A stretch of 64,000 nt of DNA from Viscum album (Eukaryota; Streptophyta; Magnoliopsida; Santalales; Viscaceae): the NCBI GenBank assembly GCA_963277665.1, contig OY728130.1, positions 1,366,654,393 to 1,366,718,392 on the forward strand, given 5' to 3'. The position numbers and the translations under genes are program-made. Each line of letters opens with the position of its first letter. Position 1 is the stretch's first letter. The notes under the pieces were generated by a model that did not search any database, was not told the origin of the DNA, and saw only the letters and a list, made by a program, of their open reading frames with translations. Shown here in pieces: positions 36,430 to 47,984 of the stretch.

Positions 36430-37660
36430 TATCATGATTGTTACCTTTAAAAGAAATAACATCCACTCCCTTATTACTCCCTCATGCCACATGTTTCAGA
36501 TCCTAATTTTTTTTCAAATAAATTTTTTTTAGGATTTAATAAAGTAAAAAATAGACAAATGATTTGAATAACTACCATTAAAAAAATAATGATAATGGTC
36601 AAATCATACGCCACAATTGTGAGGAAGATATTATACAACCTATATATGAGAAGGCATATAATTAAAGATCTAATTTTCATAATGAGTGAATCTAATTCCA
36701 TATAGGAGAAATATATTCTATAATCAATGTACCTTTCACATATCCAACTGGACCACCTTCTCACAAACATCTATTATCATAGGCACCATCACAGTTAAAA
36801 ACAAGACTCACTCTAGGCTTCTTCTAGGCCACCTAATATACCTCTACATAGAAATGATATTTTTTGGGGATGAAGGATATAAAGTGAGTTTAGAGAAGAG
36901 AAATAGTTCCCATTATTCAAATAATTAAAATCATTAATTAGAATAAGTTCTCTCTCCTTCAAGCATGAAATTCTTTCTTGAACTCCCTAATGTATTGCCT
37001 CAATCCTAGAAATCCACAAAATCTAGAACCTATTACTAAAACTAATTCAATGAGCATGACCTTACCTTAAGTTTTGATCAGCGTACAAGAACTAGGAATT
37101 GAGAAACTACACAACTGCTCCCAGGAATAGAGATATACCTATCCAGACTACAAGGAGGTTCCAAATAAATAATTCCTATTCACTTCCAATGAAAAAAAAC
37201 TTCGATCTCAAGTTTACTCTGATCACAATAAGATCATTTAGAAACCATGGGGACACCTTTTCATTGAATGTAATTTTTAGTGGGGAGAAACTTATTTTTG
37301 ATATTCTAAATTAGGAAACTGAACTTGATTTTAATATAACTACACCATAGTGCTTCAGCATAAGGATTCGACCCTTTATATTTGTGAATGATACATTGAT
37401 AATTGGATATGTTGAAGTTGCATGATCTCAACTGGGTGAACACTCAAATTTTCTTCTTATGTTCCATACTTATATTATTGAGGATGATCTTTTGGTCTTT
37501 ATTCAATACCATATCTAGGATACGTTAGTGAATAACTGGATCCTAAAATTTCATGGAATTATAGGGGAATTATGGGAAGAAAAAGAGTTACTATACTTGT
37601 TGGCTCCTTAGAATGATATCTACATATAGCCTATGAAGTAAGATCCCCTACATTATTGAT
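36430..37660. other. Unidentified insert of about 1.2 kb within LINE-2
   Basis: LINE-2 domains stop making sense here and the endonuclease-to-polymerase distance is too long by roughly this amount. On the + strand, readable phrases appear (for example FTYPTGPPSHKHLL in one frame and GDEGYKVSLEKR at about 36870 in another; open pieces 36686-36928 and 37099-37314), but they match no family I know. Neither boundary shows a clear inverted repeat or target duplication. It could be a fragment of a retroelement gag or of a DNA transposon. Confidence 0.35.
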
Positions 37661-38049
37661 TTTAAGTTCATGAAAATTACTCTTATATGGATTTAATTTA
37701 AAAAAATGAGTTACTACTTTATGATTTTAATATAATTTTCAAGTTTCCCAAAGAAATATTTTATCAAACCTTTAATAATTTTATTTAAAATCTTATATTT
37801 TACAATATAGAGAGAAAGGTCATTATAATATTGAATATAATTACAAAAAAAATACACAATATAAATACATTCATCTTAATTAATAAAGGTATTGTTTAAT
37901 CAAAAATAAAAAAAACATCTGATCTTGATTTTGAGAAAAGGTTATAAAAATAAGGTGATGATATGAACTAACTCAAAGAATAGTGAAAGCATGAACAAAT
38001 TCCTTTATTAGAGGGAAACTAATCACTTATAATAGGTGGTCCTAAGGAT

Positions 38050-38550
38050 AAATTTTCCTATGAATGGATTTTAACTCTCTATTATAGGTGGTAATAATAT
38101 ATAAGTGATTTTCTTCCCTCAAATTAATCATCATATTAAAATCTCCAAAAAATACCCAGGGATCATTAATTCTTTGATTTAATAAGAAAATTGATATTTA
38201 TAAAATTATTTTTTCTTGGTATCTATTGAAAGTATAGATGAAATATATAAAAGGTGGTACTTTATAAAATAAAATTCAAAATTAATTATCTGGGGACGTA
38301 TATTTACCAAATAGATACAATCCATTTTTCTATAAACATTGTAACAAAAAGTTTCTAAAATATATAAATGAACATTAACCTTAATAACCTTGTATCCCAA
38401 CTGAGATATGTTAAAGAAAATAAAATTATTAAAATGAATCATAGGATCTCTAAAACATAGGATTTGGGCTTTATATTCTGAAATGAATCTATAAAGGGAT
38501 TTTTTTTGTCTCTAAATTAGCTAGACATTGAAAGTTCCCAAATAAAATAT
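38050..38550 (-). pseudogene. Endonuclease of LINE-2
   Basis: From about 38550 downward the minus strand begins with a Gly-Asn-Phe-Gln-Cys-Leu-Ala stretch (family: WNxRGLG), passes through the open frame 38206-38442, and reaches DPWVFFGDFNMMINLREEN at about 38165-38110. The PW-x-x-GDFN motif is the hallmark of apurinic-type LINE endonucleases. Confidence 0.75.
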
Positions 38551-38559
38551 TCATTTATA

Positions 38560-39200
38560 ATTGGACTTATTTTTATATTTATTTTCAATAGATCGATGTT
38601 GATTTTTATTTGAGGATGAACTCTTGGTCATTATATTATTTTTATCATAAGACTTATTTTTTTTAGGCATCACTATAGAATGGTTTTTCATATGTGTTTT
38701 AGAAATAGTTCGTATGCTTATACAAGATGCACATCATCATTCCTTTCTCGCATAATTTTCTTATCTTTTCTAGTTGACACATAAATTTGTAATGTTTACT
38801 AAATATTTCTATATGTCTCCACCATTAGAGAATATTTATATATTTCTTTATTGGTTTATTTCATAGTTCTTCCATCATTGGGTTTTTTAGCCTCAGATAT
38901 AAGTATATATTCTTGATCAATTTCATCTTCCTCCAATATTTCATGCAATAATGTTTTTCTATATTTTTTGGAGATACCAATTTTATTGATTGTAAAAGTT
39001 TCTTCAAAAGTGTTATCTATCATATTAACTCCTATTCATCTTTTATTCCCAAATGCATTTCTTATTTACTCTCGTCGAAGCCTCAATATGTTCATTCATT
39101 AGAGGGTTATTATCCTACTAATGAGGTATTATTATCTCTTTGTAATTATAAAAAAATAGTAACAAAAATAAAAAACAAGGAAAATGAAAACAATTAGTGT
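38560..39200 (-). pseudogene. Possible ORF1 tail of LINE-2
   Basis: Upstream of the endonuclease on the minus strand, Lys/Ser/Asn-rich and acidic phrases can be read (for example ILEEDEIDQEY and KSYDKNN). Position and composition suit the C-terminal part of a LINE ORF1, but no CCHC motif is visible. Confidence 0.35.
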
Positions 39201-41890
39201 AATAATTACACGTTATCATTTTAGGTGTAAGTATAGGGAAGAAACACTTGTACACATGACCACACTACCTCTAGGTAGACCAATACAATATCCTCCTCAA
39301 TGGATAAACTGCCTCTATTTACTAGAAGTATCCAAAGACCCACAATCATAACCCAAAATTGGTATTGTCTCCCCAAGATGTTGATACAGTATTGTATAGT
39401 GCCTCGTTATAGTGTCCCCTCTATAGTCGGATATATAGTGAATAAATAACAGTATGTTACTACATTGCCACTACAGTGCATAGTACAATACCTTACTACA
39501 ATCATACATAGTGACTTAGTAAATCCTCCACATTCGAGTCTCAAACCGGGGTATTTTGGGTGTGGAGGTCACATCAGAGTACTATAAGTGAAAATGTAAA
39601 CATTCTCACACCCAATGACCCAAAATGGATTAGACCCTAATCCACCACAAGAGAATATCAACATCACAACTTGGTGCTTATTATATATATTTTAAATGAC
39701 ATTATTATTACCACATTTTTTTTGCATGTTTCCCCTAAAATTTTCCTGTATGCCTATGTATTACATGACATTTATGATTGTTATTAGAGATATGAATATA
39801 ATGACCCAGTACCCACTATTGTTAATGTTCACCCAAACCTCACTTCATATAAAGTTATACCATCCATAACTTTTCACCACCTAGCTAAGATAAATAGTTC
39901 TCTCGCATGATATAGCCAATACATAGGGCCAAACACCAACATTTACCTAGAGGCACAAATGGTTTATAACACATATCCCCATCAAATTACAAATCTACTA
40001 CTAGTTTATCCCAATATGTTCATCCAAAAGTATCATTTTCCCATGTAATTATTTTTTTAGCCAGCACTACTTAGACCATAAAAAATTATGACTTATTAAT
40101 ATTTATCCCAATTAGATAATATTATCCAACTTTGGATTAATTTTTTGGGTTTATTATTCTTTTTATCTTTTTTTGTATCATCTCATTTAAGGAGAATCAT
40201 ACATGAAACCCAAAATGTTAAATCTATACATATAAAACTCCAAACTATATAAAATGAGCAATATACTGGTATTTATCCCTAATATTCCACCAATCCCCAA
40301 TTCCATGCATCTAGAAACCATGGTAGCTTAACTCTAGGTTATATGAAATGATTGAAAACCTGGTCCAACACTACACAACAAACACCCAAATTCTATGTTT
40401 GGATAATATCACATGCATAACCAATAGCTGACCATCTAAACCAAGAAGATATATATACACCATGGAAACACCCATTCCACCATACATAATAAATTAGGGG
40501 TAAAAAAAGAGGGACTATGATTTAAAACCTAGTACATTCATATGAAAACCAGGGACATAACCACTATTCCATAAGTTTATTGGAATTATGATAGTAATAG
40601 TAGTATGTGTTGTATTTATAGTCATAAAATGTGATTCAAAGATATAAAATTCCTTGAATCCTAAATGAAATAAAAAGGTTACAAAATAATAGAAACTAGA
40701 TATTGACATTAATCTATTTTAAAAATTATAGACTTTTCATTTGGTATACCATCAAGCATAACATAATCATTATAAGAAATAAAATTTTTTCAAAAAAAAA
40801 TACAAGATCCTTACCTTATCAATATATGTGGTAGATCACATAATCCATAGAGGATAAGTAATCTAAACATATTTCCCATTATATAATCAGTTTCCAAGAA
40901 AGATTCTTAATATTGTTTAGGGAGTAGTAGTAGTTTTAGTAATAATAATAATAATAATTGTATATAACATAAACCATGAGATTGGAAAACAAAAACCATG
41001 TTCCTAAAAATATTTATTAAATCATACACACACTAAAACAAGTGAGAGGATAAAGTTATATTAAAACATTAATTAAATTCATATTAATAAAAAAAGAAAA
41101 TCAAAATTACATATTCCATAAAATACTTTAAACAGACTACTTAAATCATTATTCTATCAATTTATATAAATATTCAATACTTGGAGGAAAATAATCACAA
41201 TTTAATGACATAAAACCATAACCCAACCATGTTTCATTCTAAAACATAAGTTTTCAAGGTTTTAATAAACTCACCAGTAGCCTTTCCACCCATAACTATT
41301 GTTCACAGTAAAAAATATACCAATTATCAGTCAAAATGGTGAAAAATAGATTAGGGTATGATCTAGAACCAATGGTAAATCCACTAGTGTAGGATGGCTG
41401 CATCAAATTTCTAACAATATAAACATCTATATTTAGTATGCATTCATTAATTATATAGTGAAAAAATTGTAACAATAATATATATATTATTGAAATGAAA
41501 TCTGTAACCTAAGATCCAATCCAAAAATATATACTTCACCATGTTCATAATATATGTTATTGTGATAAAGAAACCATAAAATTTTAATAGATCAAGAAAT
41601 GCATACACATAGAATATTGAAAAAATAATTTATAAGAATTGTTTAAAATTATCATCACTATATACCTATCAAATACAACATACAATATGTGATATCAACA
41701 TAAAATAAAAACACAAATGAATAGGTAAATAACCCTATATTCTCCCAGCATATATCAAGTAAAACATTAATGATATATATTGAATGAATAGGGAATAGTG
41801 TTAAACAAAATTAATTTTAATACAAGAGATAACATGAAATGGATAATATACATATCAGATATGTTGAAGATATTTATCGTAAATGATACA
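39201..41890. other. AT-rich stretch, possibly a decayed LTR
   Basis: No gene is recognisable. An (AAT)n tract followed by GTATATAAC at about 40941-40970 resembles 49038-49070 in the LTR of element E, and the patchy phrases at 39600-40700 look like the middle of a Del-type LTR on the minus strand. The similarity is too weak to set borders. A short block at 39380-39510 repeats (C/G)TACAGT/ACTAC-like words. Confidence 0.3.
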
Positions 41891-42029
41891 TCATTTATTA
41901 ATTATCATGTCACTAAATTAAAAAAATAGTAACCTTCATGAAAATAGAGTGTTTAAAAATCATATGTGTAAATCACTACTAAGATTTGGTATATTAAAAT
42001 ACATATGATCTTCGTGAATATTTAAAGAC

Positions 42030-42480
42030 CAAAATGTCTCCCTAGATGCAACAACCTTTCTTAATAGTTTATATGTGACATGATTTCATTCCTCTTATAT
42101 ATGAGTAACCATCACGTGAATATTCTTTAAATATTTAATATATCCAATCCATTGGGGGTATAGGTTCTAGTTATAACTTTGAACCAAAGTTTGAAAATGT
42201 TAACTAATAATATTGAATCAATTTTAATGAAAAATATATTTAAAATACATTAATTTAAAAATCTAATAGAATATATTATAGCCCATAATTTTTCTTCACA
42301 GGAAATGCAGTTACTAAGAAATTTTTAAAAGTCACCAATGATGAATCCATGAAAGGTTTTGAAAATATCAAAAAATATCACAATTTCAGGATCACTTAAT
42401 GTAAAACCATTAATATTCACATTAATCCGTGATGGTGAAGGTGTGATATATCCTATATATTTATAGTGATTGGGATTCAA
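42030..42480 (-). pseudogene. RNase H domain of LINE-3
   Basis: PSPSRINVNINGF (from about 42480) corresponds to the P-x-x-W-x-K-x-N-x-DG start, with the catalytic Asp changed to Asn. CEEKLWAIIYSIRF (about 42300) carries the second acidic residue. NIHVMVTHIYKRNEI near 42100 corresponds to the H-x-x-REGN-x-x-AD end. It is a domain of the same type as that of LINE-1. Confidence 0.7.
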
Positions 42481-42959
42481 TAGAATTTCAAAAACACTAA
42501 TAAGTTAAGTGAAAATTATGTCCTTAATTAAGTTATTTATAATACCATTTTGAGGCTTGGATTCAATTTTAACATCTTTTTGAGTCAATTCAAATATTCC
42601 TTTTAACATCTCTATAAATTTATTCATATCACATCTCATTCCATGACTTCAATATATAGAAAAAGGTAAATTATGTTATAATAAAAAAGATATTAAAAAA
42701 TGATGATTGTGAGAAAAATATGGTAGGTAAGCCATGAAAATATTCATCCCATTATCAAGTAATAGAATATACTAAAACAGATTTACATTGTGAGTCTAAA
42801 AATTTCTTGTAAAATCACATTCAAGGAACAAATATGAAATTTTTTAGCATTATTTTAATATAGATAGAAACCAGAGGTGATTATTATACGGGTGAATTAT
42901 ATATTCTCATCAGTAGGTAATCTATTATTCTTTAGTTTCTATAAGAGATTCATCATGAA

Positions 42960-44900
42960 TGGTTGAATAAAGTTATTCTTAAGACTTATCCACCTAAGTT
43001 AGAATCCAATAATCCCATATTGGTACTTATAATACAATTTTTCCATATAGATGGAAAACCTAGAAAGATTCCAAAATATATACTTCGCTCGTATAATGTT
43101 TTATCTCAAAATCTATATAATCACGTTGGATGGAAGGTGATAAATAAAAATGTAAAATCTATTAAGTTTATTAGATATGGATACTTTAAAAATTCCTTTA
43201 GGGATAGTAAAACATTTAATAATACATGAGTCAATCCATCTAGTATTCCATAATTTTAGCTTGGAGTCTCATGATGGGAAACACATAACATGCATAATAA
43301 TATCATTATAAATGTAATTATGTGTAGAAAAAACTAAGGATATAATATTGAAATAGTCACCCATGTATAGTATTTCAATGATTTTGTAATGAATGAATTT
43401 ATTAAAGCATAAAATCATGAGAGGTGATGATAGTTATAATTAGAATTTAGGAAATTATTGAAAAGATGTAAAGTTTTAATGCCAATATCTCTCATATCAA
43501 ATGGTTTAACACATTTATTATATGTTATGGACACTATTTTTTTATGAATAAAACTTATACAAACAAAGTTTCTTATTTTATTATCAAGACTTTTAATCAT
43601 CTATCTTACCCATATGTGTAGATAAATTACATAAATGAACATTTATGTGATAATGTAGTTTAAAAGGTGAATTTATATATTTTAAGACAATATCTTCCCA
43701 TTTTATCTAGTAATTTACAAAGTGAGTTTAGTGGTAATGCATTTATGTTAATAAAATTTTACTATACCTTAGAAAATAAGGTTAACCAAATAATTAAATG
43801 GAAGACTCCTTTTTTTAATATTTTAAAATAAATAAACATCATCCCTCTTGGAATTAGGAAAACTTTTATAAAAGATAATAAATTTGTTTTTATAACATAT
43901 TTCCTGACCAAATATATCTTCATAATTGAAGAAGATATATTTGATTTATCTCAATGTGATATCATCCCATTGGAAAAAGTTAAATTTTATCATTATAGAA
44001 CAAGAGGGAGTGATAATTAAAAATCATAACTACTTTTATTGAAGTAATAATATTAAGTTCAAATAATTTTAAGATAATTTTGATAATATAATCTTAAACA
44101 CTTCCAAAAATTAAGGATGATAAGGGATCACCTTTATAGAAAAATATTAAATAAGTAAAGTTCTAATTAGGATATCTATTAACCATGTCAGATATTCTTG
44201 AGATTTTCATCATATATAACATGGAAAATCTTGATAAAACTTTCAAATAAGACACACCTTTATTAAAATACTCAAAATAAAATGTCACCATAAAGTGCTA
44301 AATTTCCCTGACATACCCACTATTAAAGAAAAGATTTTATTATTTTATTTTTTATAAAACGCGTTAGCCCATTTTTAGGAAAAGTAATGAAAATCAAAAA
44401 TATTTTCTTCCACAAATGAATTAAAATTGGTTTGGTGACACAATATTTCCACTAAGAACACCTTATATAATCTATAGTATTTTTACAAGGATATTAGGAA
44501 GTGTATTGGAAACCATTGTTGTTATAAATTAATTAATATCAAGTGAGTGGTCTACCATGGGAATAATATGGATGAATTGAGTGTTAAGTCCAACTAAAAA
44601 AATTAAAAATTAAAGAATTTTTTAACCATATGAAAAGATTAAACATGAAAAATGTTATAAAAGTACATGAAGAACCAATATGTAAACCCTTTATGTCTAT
44701 CAAAAAAGTGATTATTTTATGAGAATAAGGAAAACTTGACATCATCGCATAATGTGTTTGTATTGAGGAATCTATTTTTATTTTACTAATAGATTGAGTG
44801 ATTTTATCATATAAAATTATATTAAAGTAATAAGATCTAAATTAATTTAAAAGGGAAAGTAAAGTGTTCCACCAAATCCACCTTAATTTCTATACCATTC
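42960..44900 (-). pseudogene. Reverse transcriptase and zf-RVT region of LINE-3
   Basis: Minus-strand blocks: MVDHSLDIN near 44540 (family: PK-x-x-P-x-x-I-x-x-FRPI); KGDPLSSLIF at about 44130 (QGDPLSP); LLFYNDKIY at about 43990 (catalytic FADD altered to FYND, as in LINE-1); FNYLVNLIF near 43790 (YLGVP); and the open piece 43415-43600 with IRNFVCIS and KCVKPFDMRDIGIKTL (W-x-x-x-C-x-P-x-x-x-GGLGI). WNTRWIDS at about 43245 belongs to the zf-RVT region. Both frame changes and stops are present. Confidence 0.78.
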
Positions 44901-45349
44901 TGCATAGTAATCCCTCCAATTTATAAATTTGAAATAATTATATTTACTTTCCATTATTGGTTTACCATATATAAAAGTTTAGAATTCATATCAAAATTTT
45001 TAAGCCATAATAATTGATATTCATCTTTATTAATACTATAATTAAGGTGAATAATCATATCATGATTGTTCTATATTTTTACATCCTCTTTAAAGGGTAA
45101 ATATTGATTCATATTTTTTTAATCACCTAAAAATCCAACTCTATAGACATGATTTTATCATTAATTTTTTTAATTTATCCTTTCTATAACTTCTTAGTAC
45201 AAATTTTATCTTTTTATGATTCATAGAACATTCCTAAAAGAAATTCTAATGTCATTTTTTCACTATTCATATCAAATAATATCCTTACACCCTATAATAT
45301 TTTACCATGCATTATCTAATTTCAAAGGTGATTGATACATATTTATTTA

Positions 45350-45854
45350 CAATAAAAATAAACACTAATAGGTAAGTGATTAGAGAAAAAATTTGGATGT
45401 TCATTGAATTATAAGCTTCAATTTCTTCTATTATCAATCATAGAGATGAAAGAATTATCATTTTTACTAGCTTTATTACCTTTAATAGTGCACCATTCCC
45501 AATTATATTCCATACACACTACATTTATTTTAGTGAAAAGGGATATTTCAAGAATATATAAAATTCACCTATATATTCTTTGGAAAAACATTAAACAATA
45601 TTTTAATGGTGGTTTAAACTAGATTTTAAATCAACCATTTGGATCTATTATTTTTTAATATCTATAGAATAAAAGGTTAACTTATTCTATCTAATTGAAA
45701 TGTTTAAAATTCATAAAAATCATTAGTTAAAAATATATTCAATAATGGGTTTTATGATTTAATGAAATGAAAAAGGTGTAAAGATGTATAATCATTATTC
45801 ATCAATTGGAAATTATTGGAAAGTAAGGTCTTTTTAAAGATAATTTTTCCATAG
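45350..45854 (-). pseudogene. Endonuclease C-terminal remnant of LINE-3
   Basis: HPNFFSNHLPISVYFY at about 45410-45360 matches the SDH-x-PI block of LINE endonucleases, with the catalytic Asp changed to Asn. Upstream phrases are too decayed to assign. The domain is cut at 45854 by a solo LTR. Confidence 0.55.
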
Positions 45855-46409
45855 TGTTGGGAAAAAACACCTCAAGGAAACATTGTATTATTTTTTGGTT
45901 TATTGTTTTTGTTGAATAAGTGTGTTTCAAAGGTATGTTGTGGAACTCCAGAGAGATTTCTGACATAATCTATGTTGACAAAGACCAAAGACAAAGTAAT
46001 AGACACTCTAGAAGTGGTACAAAATATTTTATACAAGGTGGTGTCATTTTCTAGTGTTTCCCAAATTTTTGGGTTTCAAAATTTGGAGTTTTGATTTCAT
46101 TGAGAAAAGTATATTTTCTTGAAGAACGTATTAAAACATGGTAAAGGAATAAATTTCAAAAGGATGGTCTTCATGAAGAGTGATTTGCAAAGGATAAAAT
46201 AATTTTGATGGTGATCTACATGAACAACGACGTGCATCACCAATGGAAAAGGCAAGGAGCATCATGATTGGAGCATCACGAGTGGATCATTGTGAGTGGA
46301 GAATCGTGGTAATGTGAAGGTCTGATGGAAGGATCTGAGAATATGATGAGCATAGTGAATGATAAATGCCTATAGAGCTTTGAAAAAAAGGTATCATTAC
46401 ATTAAAAAA

Positions 46410-46850
46410 TGAAGGAGCTTCGCGAAATGGTGATGAAGTGTCCCAGAAGGTTTTGGAATTAGTGAAATGCCTATAAATAGGCCTCTACCCCCTTCATAAA
46501 AGCCGAGAGAATTAAAAAATATCTTAAGGCTCCAGAATCACAAAGGTGGTTCAGGAAGGGTGGTTCGCAAAAGGTGGTTCGAGAAGGTGATATGTGAAGA
46601 AATTTGTGAAGGATATAAATTCCAACCTAATGTTCTGAGCATCGTGAAAGAAAGTAATTCGTGAAGGCTATAAAAATCTGACTGAAAATTGTGAGCTTCA
46701 TGAAGGCTAGTTGAGATTCATGAAAGAGTTGTGCTTCGCAAAGGCTAAGTGAGATTCGTAAAAAGGTGGGTGCTTTATAAAGGCAGATTGAGCTTCGTGA
46801 AAGGAGGAGCTTCACGAAGGTAGTGTGCATCGCAAAAGTGTTTTAAAAGG
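46410..46850 (+). repeat. TTCGCGAA-type palindromic minisatellite in the solo LTR
   Basis: About a dozen imperfect units of the form GAGCTTCG(C/T)GAAGG follow each other at roughly 20-25 bp. Each core is self-complementary (TTCGCGAA, TTCGTGAA, TTCATGAA). The other copy of this LTR has the equivalent array at 58810-59490. Confidence 0.85.
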
Positions 46851-46906
46851 GATTAACCAGTGAACTGTGGTAAAGTGGTATTCATTTATTGGGTGAAAGT
46901 ATAACT

Positions 46907-47119
46907 TCAACAATGCATCCATATACAACTGAGAATGTGTGAATTTAGGAAAATTAAGGGACCCGCAAGTCCATAAACTATGTTTGAATCCTTTACTAGA
47001 GTAGTGATCAAAGGAAGAGGAAGAATGCGATCATTTCCACTAGTAGTGATCGAGAGAAATAGACGTAGGGAATGACCCTTGGGAATACAGTGAACAGACC
47101 CTAAATCTTGTAAAGGCAA
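46907..47119 (-). other. Antisense open frame conserved between two LTR copies
   Basis: A 70-codon frame antisense to the LTR shares KGHSL, LPLPL-T-LV-D and related blocks with the frame 58522-58731 of the second copy, which is also antisense to its LTR. The match follows from LTR homology. Whether the frame is translated cannot be judged, and no function is proposed. Confidence 0.4.
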
Positions 47120-47429
47120 TGAGCTTGGGCATAGAAGTGATCTAGCCCAAACCTTGTAATTGTAAGTGATCTTTAGTATAATTGGTATATTGGAACATCA
47201 TCATTGTATGATCCTTGGACATATCCTGGTGAGGGTGAACCAAGTAAAATCATTGTGTCTTGTGCATGATTTCATTTATGTTCAAACATTTCTATGGGAG
47301 AATGAGAGAAGTGTGTTTTGTTTAATGATGAAATAAGATTATAAGGGGAATTAATTTAAATCTGTCATGCCCTAATTCACCCCCCCCCCCTTAGTGTATT
47401 TGACCTAATGGACCTAACACCTAGTTTGG

Positions 47430-47900
47430 GGTTGATGACAACTATCAACCTGATCTATAAATTTATTCTTTCTACCTCTACATTTTTTGGGGAATTGTTC
47501 AATTTATATTCCTTTTTCATATTTCCATCATCCTTTAATTATGCTTCACCCACATAGAGATTCCCCCATATCCACACTTCTAGATCTATTATAGCGTATG
47601 CATATTTTTTTATACATAGCACGAATATTTATAACATTCACCAAATCAAAGAATCCTATATTTAGTGTCTTTTAGAACTTGGTACATATTACATCATCAA
47701 AAAATATAATAACATTAAAATCTAATCAAATCATTCATCATAGACCTCCTATAAGTTTAATAGACCCTTCTTAATAATTTTTATCCCTTGGTGATATATA
47801 ACAAATGAAGGGTGAGATAAAATCCCATAAAGGAAAGGATAGGGACACATGGGAAACATAATCAATGTGAAACTCTAAGATATTATAAAATATTCCATGT
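47430..47900 (-). pseudogene. ORF1 remnant of LINE-3
   Basis: Minus-strand phrases in several frames follow the order of plant LINE ORF1 proteins: an HVSLSFPLWD block (family: PVWVRLPxLPLxxW) near 47850, an A-x-x-x-I-x-x-DLEV block near 47600, and an IP-x-KCRGRKNKFIDQVDSC block at about 47490-47440. The last reads as a degenerate CCHC zinc knuckle in which one Cys and the His are lost. Confidence 0.5.
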
Positions 47901-47984
47901 GATCATAAAGTGGGGAAAGAATAAGAAATAACACCGGAACATGGAATAGAAATTTGGAATACCAAGGGATAATTTAGTAAAATT

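Larger units (their letters stand above)
29200..39200 (-). mobile_element. LINE-2: L1-type LINE with RNase H, minus strand, split by LINE-1
   Basis: Read on the minus strand from about 39.2 kb downward: possible ORF1 tail, endonuclease (38.55-38.05 kb), reverse transcriptase (36.0-34.4 kb), then the plus-strand LINE-1 insertion, then RNase H (29.83-29.35 kb). The distance from the endonuclease GDFN motif to the reverse transcriptase is about 1.2 kb longer than normal, indicating another insert at about 36.4-37.7 kb. Every domain carries many stops and some frameshifts. The 3' tail is not sharply visible. Confidence 0.7.
45855..47419 (+). mobile_element. Solo LTR, copia SIRE-type, plus strand
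   Basis: It starts TGTTGGGAAAAAACACCTCAAGG and ends with a run of 11 C, a CTTAGTG box and CCTAACA. The same start and end features are present at 58191-59743 on the other strand, and the length (1565 bp) is nearly the same. The target duplication is CATAG (45850-45854) versus CCTAG (47420-47424), four of five. Nothing retroviral adjoins either end. It interrupts LINE-3 between ORF1 and the endonuclease. Confidence 0.85.
41900..47984 (-). mobile_element. LINE-3: L1-type LINE with RNase H, minus strand
   Basis: On the minus strand: ORF1 remnant (47.9-47.43 kb), a solo LTR insertion (45855-47419), the endonuclease end (45.85-45.35 kb), reverse transcriptase (about 44.9-43.4 kb), zf-RVT-like region (43.25-42.96 kb) and RNase H (42.47-42.03 kb). 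The spacing from the GGLGI block to RNase H (about 1.0 kb) equals that in LINE-1. The upstream part is cut at about 47984 by chromovirus E. All domains are decayed. Confidence 0.75.

Noticed and set aside
42963..43229. Plus-strand open frame that resembles the end of a LINE endonuclease (LESNNPILV...)
   Set aside because: The minus strand here encodes the zf-RVT region of LINE-3 at the correct distance between GGLGI and RNase H, leaving no room for an insert. The resemblance is most likely chance.
47380..47390. Runs of 9-11 C (also 30880-30890 and 35422-35430) as possible regulatory sites
   Set aside because: The runs lie in unrelated elements (an LTR end, a LINE reverse transcriptase, a decayed LINE) and are explained as homopolymer tracts.
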